From: an uncultured Verrucomicrobiota bacterium
Lineage (GTDB): Bacteria; Verrucomicrobiota; Kiritimatiellia; CAIQIC01; Lenti-01
Assembly (NCBI GenBank): GCA_938003985.1
Contig: CALKWZ010000089.1
Location: 1 to 41,900 of the forward strand
Direction of reading: 5' to 3'
Length of the DNA: 41,900 nt
Shown here: positions 34,001 to 41,860 of the stretch, one piece after another
How positions within the stretch are numbered: the first letter of the stretch is position 1
Layout of the letters: each line of letters opens with the position of its first letter
Position numbers and translations under genes: made by a program
Notes under the pieces: model-generated
The model's input: only the letters and a program-made list of their open reading frames with translations
The model's database searches: none
What the model was told of the DNA's origin: nothing

Positions 34001-36045
34001 CCTCGGGCGTTCTGGCGGTGGCCAAGGCGTCGGCGGCGGTGACGCTGGGGGATCTGCGGCCGGTCTACGACGGTTCGCCGCGCGTCGCGACGGCCGTCAC
34101 CGCGCCGGCCGGGCTGCCGGTCGTCCTGACCTACAACGGATCGTCGAACGCGCCGACGGATGCGGGGAGCTACGTCGTGACCGCGAAAGTGGTGTCCGCC
34201 TCCTACGTGGGCGCGGCCACGGGCACGCTGGTCGTGGAAAAAGCCGCGGCGACCGTGACCTTGAACGGCCTGGAACAGACCTACGACGGCACGCCGCGGG
34301 TCGTGACCGCCGCGACGGTGCCGAACGATCTGGCCGTGGATATCCGCTACGACGGCGCGTTCGGAGCGCCGACGGCCGGCGGCACCTATGCCGTGTCCGG
34401 CACGGTGTGCGATCCCAACTGGCAGGGCACGGCCAGCGGCGCGCTGGTCGTGGACCCGGCCGCGCAGGCGATCGATTTCCCGCCCATCGCGGACCAATGG
34501 ACGACGAACGTGGTCCAGCTGGCGGCAACGGCGTCCAGCGGCCTGCCCGTGAGCTTCGCGGTGGCGGCCGGACCGGGCGTGATTTCCGGCGGGACGACGC
34601 TGACGTTCCTGGGGTCCGGCACCGTGTCGGTCGCGGCGGCGCAGCTCGGCAACGCGAACTGGGCGGCCGCGCCCGAAACGGTCCGCTCGTTCGCAGTCGC
34701 CTACGAGAAGCCCATTCCGGAACTCAGCGCGACGTTCGTCCGGGTGCGCGAAAACGGCGAAGGCCGCCTGCACGTGCGACTGCGCAGCAAGCCGTCGGGC
34801 AGCCTCGTCGTATCCATGGCGCGCGTGGGCGGCAGCACGAACGTGGCGATCAAGGGCGCCGCGAGCCTGACGTTCAAGTCGACGACCTGGAACGTCTGGC
34901 AAGCAGTGACGCTGGCTGCGGCGAACGACCCGGATGGGGAAAGCGAGACGGCGATGTTCCGGATTTCGGCCTCGGGCCTGTCGGACGTGCTCGTGACGGC
35001 GGCGACGCTGGACGACGACATCGGGCCGAACCTGGCCCTGGCGTCCGGCGGCGCGACGATCGCGGGAACGCAGACAACGAGCGTGGCGTGCGCCATCGAC
35101 GGCGTGCACACCTCGGCGACGGCCGTGGCCACCGCGACCTGGACCTCCGCGCCGCCCGGCACCCTCGTGCTGGACCTGAAAGGCACCTCGATCCTGTCGC
35201 GCGTGCGGATCCTCAATCCGGACTGGACCGTCGCCGCGCAGCGGTATCGCCTGGAGGGGTCGCGCGACGGCGCGGAATGGACGCTGCTGGCGGACGCCGG
35301 AACGGAGGATCGCCGCGGATGGGACGAATGGGGAGTAAACGGCGTGGCCCGCTATCTCCGCTTCACGGCGCTGTCCAATTCCGCGAGCCCGGCTGTCGGC
35401 ATCGCCGAGTGGGAAGTATTCGGCACGCCGTGGAGCAAGGAACCGGCGGTCGTGGTGCTGGAGGAACTCGAACAGGTCTACGACGGCATGCCCAAGAAGC
35501 CTCGTGCCTTGACCGTGCCCGGCGATTTGGAAGTGGACATCACCTACGACGGGGCGTCCGCCGAACCGGTGGCGGCGGGCACGTATGCCGTCGTCGGCAC
35601 GATCAACGACGACGTCTACCAGGGTTCGGCCACGGGCACGCTGACGATCCTGTCGACGACCGATTTGTTCGAAAACTGGATGATGGACGATCTCCGCCTG
35701 GCGCCGGAAGCTCCCGAATACGCCCCGGACGGGGATGCAGACGGCGACGGCGCGACCAATTGGGAAGAATTCCTGGCGGACACCGATCCCGCCGATCCCG
35801 GCGAGCGGCTGGAATTGCGGGGCGAATTCGTTTCCGCCGCGCAGGCCGGCGCCGACACGGGGGAAATCCGGTTCACGTTCCCGGCCAGCCCCGACCGCTA
35901 CTACCAGCTCGAAACCTGCACCGATCTGGTCGGCGGCGCGCGGGAAGTCGTCGATTTGGGCTGGGGCGTGCCGGGCATGGCCGTCACGAACCGCGCGCCG
36001 GGCACGTGGTATGCCACCGTCCGCGTGTTGCTGCAAGAACCCTAG
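31045..36045 (+). CDS. Large secreted C25 (gingipain-like) peptidase with MBG and discoidin-like domains
   Basis: The 1,666-residue protein has an N-terminal signal region (IGAWICAGAGVGVASA, residues about 22-37). The first 840 residues are homologous to the last third of the preceding giant protein: an Fn3-like module (GRVVWRTGTAWGSAGF), a beta domain with NWYARDNAYVIR, and the C25 domain, with His714 (VHYTGHG) and Cys747 (MLCCLAGHF) as the likely dyad. After it come four MBG-type beta domains from about 850 (each with YDGSPR-like signatures), an Ig-like domain, a Calx-beta-like region, an F5/8 type C (discoidin) domain at about 1332-1468 that may bind sugars, a fifth MBG domain, a calcium loop (DGDADGDGATNWEEF) and a C-terminal beta domain. 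Probably a secreted or surface protease acting beside its neighbour. Confidence 0.87.
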   Translation: MKMRRAIHSVTPTRHLIRMLGIGAWICAGAGVGVASAPAGAPAAGWTDVAEVRGVWEENEGRVVWRTGTAWGSAGFHVVRIDPISGAETVLNETLLPFAFHDPAAAYAVTDPEAVAGGQGLYRIAETTLAGETNDLGTFAVEFAPPPKAVRAAAPKAALPKTVGPADALKVRVRTEGIYAVALESVAAGLGIETAAAQALAAEGLLQLTCQGRPVPALHDAARGRLTFFGQASTNWYARDNAYVIRAAAGAAMPRRAPGAADGVAALPTAIRFEDDVFAFNGAVERPADYYYWNFVVAAVDPATNRVDFPFALEGYAGGALTLKVDVQGWSKTTTRNPDHRAEYYLNGTLVGTNAFDDQLAATATLAIPAGVAASGANVLTVRGALTNASQYSYFVVDGFTAEYVRQLVPGAGTAFVRAGGAAAVSAAAYAEPLAFALDAAGNPTWIADENGGLPEKAWATASTNERFAVAEAAAVPCLAPEPAAADAWFLAETNRIDYLVLTSRALAPAAQELADYRAGQGLRAGVAIFEDVCDLLAGGLRTPEAIPALVRYAAATWAESPRMLVLAGNGHYDFLESMGTEPNHLPPLLRQTYDGLFSSDELLADAGGDELPDVAVGRLPACTAAELSAMVAKIRAYEAEAGAAWQNQLAFANDKADAAGDFAASVARFTNLVQNPFSVSARANLDVQAIAPARAAFLGAFSNGAGVVHYTGHGTSVKLSGQGLLTAADVGVMTNARTPFAAMLCCLAGHFDAPAVNSLAELLMQRAAGGAVAVWASSALPLNAPATDLGEAFYRRVLQERKGPIGRALLEARRSLPGDIFTKNTFATYNLLGDPALRILGNDPATVPDTAAQVFLGRLSQSCDFTPRAATATTLPAGLAIKFTYDGQATPPTLPGSYAVTASVATAYYAGSATGTLVVAKVPAAVTLGNLQQTYDGSPRVATAATDPAGLAVRFTYSGDANPPTAAGNYWVVAAVDDPVWTGGASGVLAVAKASAAVTLGDLRPVYDGSPRVATAVTAPAGLPVVLTYNGSSNAPTDAGSYVVTAKVVSASYVGAATGTLVVEKAAATVTLNGLEQTYDGTPRVVTAATVPNDLAVDIRYDGAFGAPTAGGTYAVSGTVCDPNWQGTASGALVVDPAAQAIDFPPIADQWTTNVVQLAATASSGLPVSFAVAAGPGVISGGTTLTFLGSGTVSVAAAQLGNANWAAAPETVRSFAVAYEKPIPELSATFVRVRENGEGRLHVRLRSKPSGSLVVSMARVGGSTNVAIKGAASLTFKSTTWNVWQAVTLAAANDPDGESETAMFRISASGLSDVLVTAATLDDDIGPNLALASGGATIAGTQTTSVACAIDGVHTSATAVATATWTSAPPGTLVLDLKGTSILSRVRILNPDWTVAAQRYRLEGSRDGAEWTLLADAGTEDRRGWDEWGVNGVARYLRFTALSNSASPAVGIAEWEVFGTPWSKEPAVVVLEELEQVYDGMPKKPRALTVPGDLEVDITYDGASAEPVAAGTYAVVGTINDDVYQGSATGTLTILSTTDLFENWMMDDLRLAPEAPEYAPDGDADGDGATNWEEFLADTDPADPGERLELRGEFVSAAQAGADTGEIRFTFPASPDRYYQLETCTDLVGGAREVVDLGWGVPGMAVTNRAPGTWYATVRVLLQEP

Positions 36046-36090
36046 CGGCCGCCCGCGCGCTGCGCTCCGCGGGGTTGGACGGGGGCTGGC

Positions 36091-39000
36091 TCAGGCGCCG
36101 AGCACTTCGCGGATCTTGGCGTCGAGTTCGTCGCGCGTGAAGGGCTTGCGGACGAAGGGAAGCTGGGGATCGAGAATGCCGTTGCGGGCGATGACGTCGG
36201 CGTTGTAGCCGGACATGAACAGCGCGCGCAGGCCGGGCCGCAGGTCGGCCAGCGTCCGCGCGAGATCGCGGCCGTTCAAGCCGGGCATGACGACGTCGGT
36301 CAGGAGCAGATGGATGGGACCGGGATGCTCCTTGGCCACCCGGATGGCGTCGGCGGGGGTATGGGCGGCCCGGACGACGTAGCCGAGACTGGACAGCATC
36401 TGGGCCGCCACCGCGAGAATGGCGGGTTCGTCCTCGACCAGCAGGATGGTTTGGGCGCTGGGCGCCGCCGCCGGAGCGGGGCTCGGCGCGGCAACGACGG
36501 GGGCTTCCGCCACCGCGCGCCGGGGCAAATAGACGTCGACCGCGGTGCCTTGGCCGGGCGCGCTGGCGAGAGCCACGTAGCCGTCGTTCTGCTTGACGAT
36601 GCCGTAGACCGTGGACAGACCAAGACCGGTGGAAGTGCCCTCCGATTTGGTCGTGTAGAACGGCTCGAACGCATGGGCCAGCGTTTCGGCGTCCATGCCG
36701 CAACCGGTATCGCGCACGGTGAGCCGGACGTATTCGCCCGGAACGGCGCCGGGATGGTCGGCGCAGAAGGCGGCGTCGAGCGTGGCGGCGGCGGTCGCAA
36801 TCTCGATCCGGCCGGAACCCGCGATGGCGTCGCGGGCGTTCACGCACAGGTTGACCAGGATCTGGTCGATTTGGGTGGGATCGGCCTGGACGGGCGGGAC
36901 GGCCTCGGCCGGCCGCCAGGCCAACTCGACGTTCTCGCCGATGAGCCGGCGCAGCATCTGGAGGGATCGATCCACGGTTTCGTTGAGGTCGAGCCGGCGG
37001 GGGGCGATCGTCTGCTTGCGCGCGAACGCCAGCAACTGGCGGGTCAAGGCGGCGGAATCGGTCGCCGCCCGGCGGATTTCCTCGAAGCTGGCGCGCACGG
37101 TGGGTGCGAGGGCCGGATCGGCCAATTTCATCTCGGCATGGCCGAGGATGACGGTGAGCATGTTGTTGAAGTCGTGGGCCACGCCGCCGGCGAGGCGGCC
37201 GATGGAATCCATTTTCTGGGACTGCTGGAGCTGGGCGGCCAGGCGCAACTGCTCGGAAACGTCGCGTTTGACGGCGACGTAGTTGACGATCTGGCCTTGG
37301 GCATCGAACACGGGCGAGATGACGGCTTCCTCGGTATAGCGCGCGCCGTCCTTGCGCTTGTTGACGAGCCGGCCCTTCCACGGCTGGCCGGAAGTCAGCG
37401 TGGCCCACATCCGGCGGTAGAATTCGGCGTCTTGGCGCCCGCTCTGGAGAACGCGCGGATTCTGGCCGATGGCTTCCTCGCGGCGATAGCCCGTCACCGC
37501 CTCGAAGGCGGGATTGACGTACTGGATGGCGGCTTGCGCGTCGGTGACGACGATGGAATCGGCGGACTGCTCGATGGCGGTGGCGAGGCGTTTCAGATCG
37601 GCTTCCGCGCGGTCGTGGTCCTCGAGGATGCCAAGCAGGGCGCGGCGGGCCTGGTTGCTTTCCTCCAGCAGCGCGCGCAGGCGCTCTTCCACGCGCTTGT
37701 TGGCCGTAACGTCCGCGGAAACGGTGGCAAACCGATTTCGACCCAGCGGCACCGCCGAGATTTGGAAATGCTTGTCCATGGGGGCGTAGTACGTCTCGAA
37801 ACGGCACGGCGTGCCGGAAAGCGCGGTTTGCGCGTATTCCGCCAGAAACGGCGGCGGCGCGGCACGATACGTTTCGGAAGCCAGCTTGCCGACGGCTTCG
37901 TCGCGCGTCAGTCCGGTCAGCCGGCAGTAAGCCTCGTTGACGTCGGTCAAGCGGTAGTCCCGGGGGGTGCCGTCGGCGTCGCAAACCAGTTCGTGCAAGG
38001 CGACGATTTCATCCATGGAGGCGAAGAGCGCGCGCAGCTTCAGATCGTTTTCCCGCAAGGCTTCCTCCGTGCGCTTGCGGGCGGAAACGTCCACGTCGTT
38101 GCCGCGGTAGCCGCGCAGGACGCCGTCGGCATCCACGACCGGAATCCCGGAAGTGGAGACCCAGACGACGTGGCCGTCTTGGGCGACGACGGCGTTCTCG
38201 AAGTCCGTGAAGGTTTCGCGCCGGGCGAACGCGGCGAGCGCGGCCTGGCGGAAAGCTTCCCGCCCGGGTTCGGGATGCAGGTCGTAGAAATGTTTTCTTC
38301 CGACCAGTTCGTCGGGGCGATAGCCGAACACGGCTTCCGCAACGGGACTGACGTAGGTGAAGAGCCCTTGGGCATCTATCTCCCATGCGACCGTCCGGCT
38401 TTGGGCGGCGAGTTCCAGCAAGCGGCGCTCGCTGGCTTCCAGTTCGGCCTGCCGGCCGCGCAAGATGCGGCGGCTGGCGAACAGTTCGGCCGCCAGCAAA
38501 GCGAGGGCGAGGGCGATGGCGCCGAGAGCGGCGGGGACGGCCGCCTTGGCGGCGACGATCCACTTCCAGCGCTGGGCGTCGACGTCGAGGCCTACCAAAA
38601 TGGGGCGGTCTGCGTCGGGCGTGGCCACCGTGGCCAAGGCGCTGACCCACGTGCCCCACGGATCTTTGTGCGGGCCTTCGACGACGGGCGGCCCGCCGGC
38701 CAGCACGGAAAGCAGTTCTTCCGTCAGGTTGGTATAGACTTGTCCGGGAGGGGAACAGTCGGGCGAATCGTCGGGTTCGTTGTCGACGAGAAAGACGATG
38801 GACCCGTCGGGCCGGCGGGCCATGAGATAGGCAAACCGGCAGTCGGGCAGGGCGCGGCGAACGTCGGCGAGGCGCTCCTTGAAATGCAGATAGGGCGGAG
38901 TGCCGAGATCGGCCGGCGTGCCGGCCAGCGCGGCGGCGCGGTCGGGGCAGATCGAGGCGGCGACCATGCGGGCCTGCTGGAGCAGATCGGCGCGGAGCTG

Positions 39001-39096
39001 GCGGTCGGCGCGCAGGCCGGCGGCCCAGGAAGCGCCGAGCACGAGCGCCGCATAGGCGCTCCAGCGCGCCAGCCGGAATGCCCGCCGGGCGGTCAC
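36091..39096 (-). CDS. Membrane hybrid sensor histidine kinase with PAS domains and receiver
   Basis: This 1,001-residue signalling protein of the inner membrane has a first membrane helix at about residues 10-28, a periplasmic domain of about 150 residues, and a second helix at 183-205. PAS domains follow at about 222-345, 355-470 and 510-630. The kinase core has the H box GGVAHDFNNML with His641, then N, G1 (DTGCGMD) and G2 (STGLGLSTV) boxes. A receiver domain at about 885-1000 has Asp934 in LLLTDVVMPG. The gene starts at GTG (39096) overlapping the stop of the PAS-only gene (GTGA), so the two are translated together. No separate response regulator is next to it; phosphotransfer targets are unknown. 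It converges on the second giant gene, with 45 bases between the stops. Confidence 0.93.
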   Translation of the reverse strand: MTARRAFRLARWSAYAALVLGASWAAGLRADRQLRADLLQQARMVAASICPDRAAALAGTPADLGTPPYLHFKERLADVRRALPDCRFAYLMARRPDGSIVFLVDNEPDDSPDCSPPGQVYTNLTEELLSVLAGGPPVVEGPHKDPWGTWVSALATVATPDADRPILVGLDVDAQRWKWIVAAKAAVPAALGAIALALALLAAELFASRRILRGRQAELEASERRLLELAAQSRTVAWEIDAQGLFTYVSPVAEAVFGYRPDELVGRKHFYDLHPEPGREAFRQAALAAFARRETFTDFENAVVAQDGHVVWVSTSGIPVVDADGVLRGYRGNDVDVSARKRTEEALRENDLKLRALFASMDEIVALHELVCDADGTPRDYRLTDVNEAYCRLTGLTRDEAVGKLASETYRAAPPPFLAEYAQTALSGTPCRFETYYAPMDKHFQISAVPLGRNRFATVSADVTANKRVEERLRALLEESNQARRALLGILEDHDRAEADLKRLATAIEQSADSIVVTDAQAAIQYVNPAFEAVTGYRREEAIGQNPRVLQSGRQDAEFYRRMWATLTSGQPWKGRLVNKRKDGARYTEEAVISPVFDAQGQIVNYVAVKRDVSEQLRLAAQLQQSQKMDSIGRLAGGVAHDFNNMLTVILGHAEMKLADPALAPTVRASFEEIRRAATDSAALTRQLLAFARKQTIAPRRLDLNETVDRSLQMLRRLIGENVELAWRPAEAVPPVQADPTQIDQILVNLCVNARDAIAGSGRIEIATAAATLDAAFCADHPGAVPGEYVRLTVRDTGCGMDAETLAHAFEPFYTTKSEGTSTGLGLSTVYGIVKQNDGYVALASAPGQGTAVDVYLPRRAVAEAPVVAAPSPAPAAAPSAQTILLVEDEPAILAVAAQMLSSLGYVVRAAHTPADAIRVAKEHPGPIHLLLTDVVMPGLNGRDLARTLADLRPGLRALFMSGYNADVIARNGILDPQLPFVRKPFTRDELDAKIREVLGA

Positions 39097-40454
39097 GGCG
39101 CGGGCTCTTCCGCGCTGGGATAGGGGATCGGTTCGCCCAGCCGCCGCGCGCGGACGTTGACCTCGCGCTTGAGTTCCGAGATGCGGCCTTCGCGGCCGAG
39201 CGTGGCCGCGTACCAGCGCCGCAGTTCGTCGAGTTGCCGGGCTTTTTCCCCTTCGGCTTGCTGCCGTTCGGAAACGTCGCGCACGCTGACGATGACGCCC
39301 TTGACGGCGGGCTCGGACAGGAAGCTTTGGCCGACGATTTCCACCGGGATCCAGCTTTGGGTTTTATGGACGTGGCGGCATTCGATGCGATGGGGCCGGT
39401 CCGGCTGGGCCACGGTGTCTTGGAACGCCTGGAGCGTGCGCGCCAGGTCGTCGGGGTGGATGACGTCGCGGAAGCTTTTGCCGATCAAATCCTCGGCCCG
39501 GAAGCCGCTGAAGGGTTCTTCGGCGGGGCTGACGTATTTCAGCGCGCCCGCGGCGTCGAGGACGGCGATGACGTCGGAGGAGTTCTTCACCAGCAACCGG
39601 AAGCGTTCCTCGCTTTCGCGGCGGGCTTCTTCGGCTTCCTTGAGCCGCGTGACGTCGAGCAGGACGCCGTTCCAGAGGATGGCGCCGGAAGCGAGCTTGC
39701 GCGGATTGGCGGAGGCGCGCAGCCATTTGGTCCGCCCGTCCGGCAAGGCGATGCGGAATTCCAGGCTCCAGCGCTCGAGCTTCTGCGCGGCCGCGGCGAG
39801 GGAATGCTCGAACAGCGCGTGGTCGCCGACGTGCATGCGGTCGAACAGCAGCCCGGTGAAATCCATTTCCGCGACGGACCGTTCGAACAGCGCTTCGCAG
39901 CCGGAACTCATGTAGGGCACTTCGAGCGCGCCGGTGCGCCCGGTCTGGAGCTGGTAGATGGCTCCGGGAATGTTGGCGGCGATGTCCTGGAGGCGTTCCA
40001 GGTTGATCCGCAGTTTTTCCTCGGCCTGTTTGTGTCCGCTGATGTCCCGGTCGATGCCGACGAAGCCGGCGGGCTGTCCTTGGTCGTCCGTGAAAACCGA
40101 AATGTGCGTTTCGGTCCAGAAGGTCTGGCCGTTGCGGCGCTTCTGGAGATGTTGGCCCTCCCAGTAGCCGCGGGCGAGCAGCTCGCGGCGGAACGTCGCT
40201 TCGTCGGGCGGATCGATCGCGCCGGCGAAGTTCCGGTAGGGCTTGAGAAGGACCTCGGCGGTTTTGTAGCCGTACATCCGTTCGGCGCCCGGTCCCCAGT
40301 ACAGGATCCGGCCTTCGAGATCGGAAGCGACGACGGATTCCCGCACGCAGGCGAGCAGCTGCGCATGCAGGCGCAGGGGTTCGTCGGCGCTTTCCAGCGT
40401 CGGGGGGGGCGGTGGCTCCGGTGCGGCCGGATTGGTTGATGCGGACGAGTCCAT
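39093..40454 (-). CDS. Protein of three PAS domains, no output domain
   Basis: The 453-residue protein has no membrane segment. PAS domains lie at about 30-150 (VRESVVASDLEGRILYWGPG), 155-280 (IPGAIYQLQTGRTG) and 290-405 (NSSDVIAVLDAAGALKYVSP). The C-terminal tail has LDELRRWYAATLGREGRISE followed by LKREVN and RLGEPIPY, a segment that in many multi-PAS kinases leads directly into the next sensor or kinase part. Here the frame ends and the hybrid kinase gene begins with a 4-base overlap, so the pair looks like one sensor split in two. No clear ribosome binding site is seen. A terminator-like hairpin lies upstream, after the thioredoxin gene. Confidence 0.88.
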   Translation of the reverse strand: MDSSASTNPAAPEPPPPPTLESADEPLRLHAQLLACVRESVVASDLEGRILYWGPGAERMYGYKTAEVLLKPYRNFAGAIDPPDEATFRRELLARGYWEGQHLQKRRNGQTFWTETHISVFTDDQGQPAGFVGIDRDISGHKQAEEKLRINLERLQDIAANIPGAIYQLQTGRTGALEVPYMSSGCEALFERSVAEMDFTGLLFDRMHVGDHALFEHSLAAAAQKLERWSLEFRIALPDGRTKWLRASANPRKLASGAILWNGVLLDVTRLKEAEEARRESEERFRLLVKNSSDVIAVLDAAGALKYVSPAEEPFSGFRAEDLIGKSFRDVIHPDDLARTLQAFQDTVAQPDRPHRIECRHVHKTQSWIPVEIVGQSFLSEPAVKGVIVSVRDVSERQQAEGEKARQLDELRRWYAATLGREGRISELKREVNVRARRLGEPIPYPSAEEPAP

Positions 40455-40520
40455 GTCGATGCCCGCGGACGAAATGCCGGAATCGGCCCCGCCATCCGCC
40501 CGCTTGTTAGGAACAGATTA

Positions 40521-40540
40521 ACCCGGCCTTGCGGCCGGGT
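40521..40540 (-). terminator. Terminator-like hairpin after the thioredoxin-fold gene
   Basis: ACCCGGCC (40521-40528) and GGCCGGGT (40533-40540) form a perfect 8-bp stem with a 4-base loop. On the minus strand it is followed by TTAATCTGTT, a weak T-rich tail. It separates the thioredoxin-fold gene from the PAS and kinase pair. Confidence 0.55.
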
Positions 40541-40583
40541 CAATCGGCGAAAAAGACAAAATTTGCCGCGAGTCGGTCGGGGG

Positions 40584-41375
40584 CTAAGGTGCGGGCTTGA
40601 GCAATCCCATGAACGTCGCTTCGGCCCGTTCGATTTCGTCGCGCATGGACTCGTAGAGGGCGTTGTTTTCCTCCGACGGATCGGGGTCGGTGGCGATCCA
40701 GTCGGCCAGTTTCTGGCGGGCCAGATCCCGATCGGCCTTGGCTTCGTCGAGCGCGGTCTTCTGCTCGTCGGTCAGGGTTTCCTTCAAGGCGGCGATGGCT
40801 TTGTCGGAGGCGCGCAGAATGTCTTCCAGGGCGGCGATGAAGCGTTCCGGATTCACGTCGCGCGAAGCCCCGGCCTGGCCCAGGCGCGTTTGGCCGTCCG
40901 GATCGAGCAGGATGTAGGTCGGAAAGCCGCCGATTTCGTACTCCTGCAGCAGGCGGTTGTTGCGCTCGGCGAAGGCTTCGGGCACGAGCGCCTTGTTCTG
41001 CGGAAAATCGAGCCAGACCAAAAGGAATTTCTCTTTGGCATAGGTCTTCCAAGCTTCCTGCGAAAAAACCTGCCGGTCCATCAGGCGGCACCAGCCGCAC
41101 CAGTCGCTGCCGGTGAAGTTGAGCAGCAGCGGCAGTCCGGTTTCCGCGGCCAGCGCCTTGGCGGCGTCGAGATCCATCGTCCATTCGCCGGGTACGGCGC
41201 CGGAGATCGCCGCGGGATAGGCGGGCGCCGGCGGAGCGGCCGGGGTTTCGGCGGGCGCTTCCGCGGGCGGGCCGGCGGGCGGGGGGGGCGTTTCGGGGCG
41301 CATCAGGAAGAACGCGGCCAGCACGACCAAGAGCACGACGGCGATGGTCCAAACGACGACTTGTCCGAATTTCAT
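40584..41375 (-). CDS. Membrane-anchored thioredoxin-fold protein
   Basis: The 263-residue protein has one N-terminal membrane helix (VVVWTIAVVLLVVLAAFFLM) and then a proline/alanine-rich linker (about 29-58), so the catalytic part lies in the periplasm. The thioredoxin-like domain has the active site WCGWC with Cys93 and Cys96, and a cis-proline segment FPTYILLDPDGQT. It resembles Thioredoxin_7/DsbD-gamma-like proteins and probably reduces or exchanges disulfides of exported proteins. A helical, acidic C-terminal region of about 75 residues (from roughly DKAIAALKETLTDEQK) is an addition not needed for the fold. The ATG at 41375 is chosen because TGGAGG precedes it at a normal distance; an ATG 12 bases upstream has no such site. 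It is divergent from HPr. Confidence 0.87.
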   Translation of the reverse strand: MKFGQVVVWTIAVVLLVVLAAFFLMRPETPPPPAGPPAEAPAETPAAPPAPAYPAAISGAVPGEWTMDLDAAKALAAETGLPLLLNFTGSDWCGWCRLMDRQVFSQEAWKTYAKEKFLLVWLDFPQNKALVPEAFAERNNRLLQEYEIGGFPTYILLDPDGQTRLGQAGASRDVNPERFIAALEDILRASDKAIAALKETLTDEQKTALDEAKADRDLARQKLADWIATDPDPSEENNALYESMRDEIERAEATFMGLLKPAP

Positions 41376-41489
41376 GCGAACCTCCACGGAACGGGGTGAC
41401 CGATGCCGGAAAACCTACCCCCGCGCCCGGCCGGCGGCAAACGGAAAATGAGGCCGACCCAAACGTTCCTTTTATTCTGGACAAACACG

Positions 41490-41505
41490 TGAGCCCTGTG
41501 GCTCA
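41490..41505. promoter_or_regulatory. Small hairpin upstream of HPr
   Basis: TGAGCC (41490-41495) and GGCTCA (41500-41505) pair around CTGT, 28 bases before the HPr start. It would sit in the leader of the messenger. No convincing promoter was found in the 157-base divergent gap. Confidence 0.3.
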
Positions 41506-41532
41506 ATGCGCCGCTTTGTCCGGAAAACCATC

Positions 41533-41805
41533 ATGCAAACCCGCCAAGCCACCATCGCCAACGCCCAGGGAATCCATTGCCGCCCGTCGGCCTTGATCGT
41601 CAAGGAATTCCTGGGCTATCCCGGCACGATCCGGATCACGAACGGCAACGGCTCGTGCGACGTCAGCTCGGTGATGCAGCTGCTGTCGCTGGAAATGCAC
41701 CAAGGCAGCAAGGTGAAGATCGAAGTCATGGGCGAAAACGAAGTCGCCACGGCCGACCGGCTCGTCGAGCTGTTCCAGACCCACTTCGATTTCCCGCCGC
41801 TCTGA
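41533..41805 (+). CDS. ptsH: Phosphocarrier protein HPr
   Basis: HPr passes phosphate from enzyme I to sugar-specific enzymes of the phosphotransferase system, or serves regulation where transport components are lacking. The 90-residue protein has the active-site histidine at the canonical position (His15, in GIHCRPSA). Ser46 is also in place (SSVMQLLSL), the site used by HPr kinase, so regulatory phosphorylation is possible. The start at 41533 puts His15 at the standard number; an in-frame ATG at 41506 would add nine residues. No other PTS gene is in the window. A strong terminator follows, so this looks like a single-gene unit or the end of one. Confidence 0.94.
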   Translation: MQTRQATIANAQGIHCRPSALIVKEFLGYPGTIRITNGNGSCDVSSVMQLLSLEMHQGSKVKIEVMGENEVATADRLVELFQTHFDFPPL

Positions 41806-41831
41806 GGCGGGGGCTTTGTCGAACGAAACCG

Positions 41832-41860
41832 GGGCGGACGCAAGTCCGCCCGTTTTATTT
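41832..41860 (+). terminator. Rho-independent terminator after HPr
   Basis: GGGCGGAC (41832-41839), loop GCAA, and GTCCGCCC (41844-41851) form a perfect 8-bp stem followed by GTTTTATTT. The stem may also serve the convergent gene that ends at 41855, though its T run on the minus strand is poorer. Confidence 0.88.

Noticed and set aside
36052..36073. CCCGCG/CGCGGG hairpin between the convergent second giant gene and the kinase gene
   Set aside because: It has a 10-base loop and no T run on either strand; in such G+C-rich sequence a 6-bp stem is expected by chance.
36310..39123. Long plus-strand open frame opposite the hybrid histidine kinase
   Set aside because: It is a shadow of the kinase gene; composition is low-complexity Gly/Asp/Val and it has no recognisable motif, whereas the minus-strand protein has all kinase boxes.
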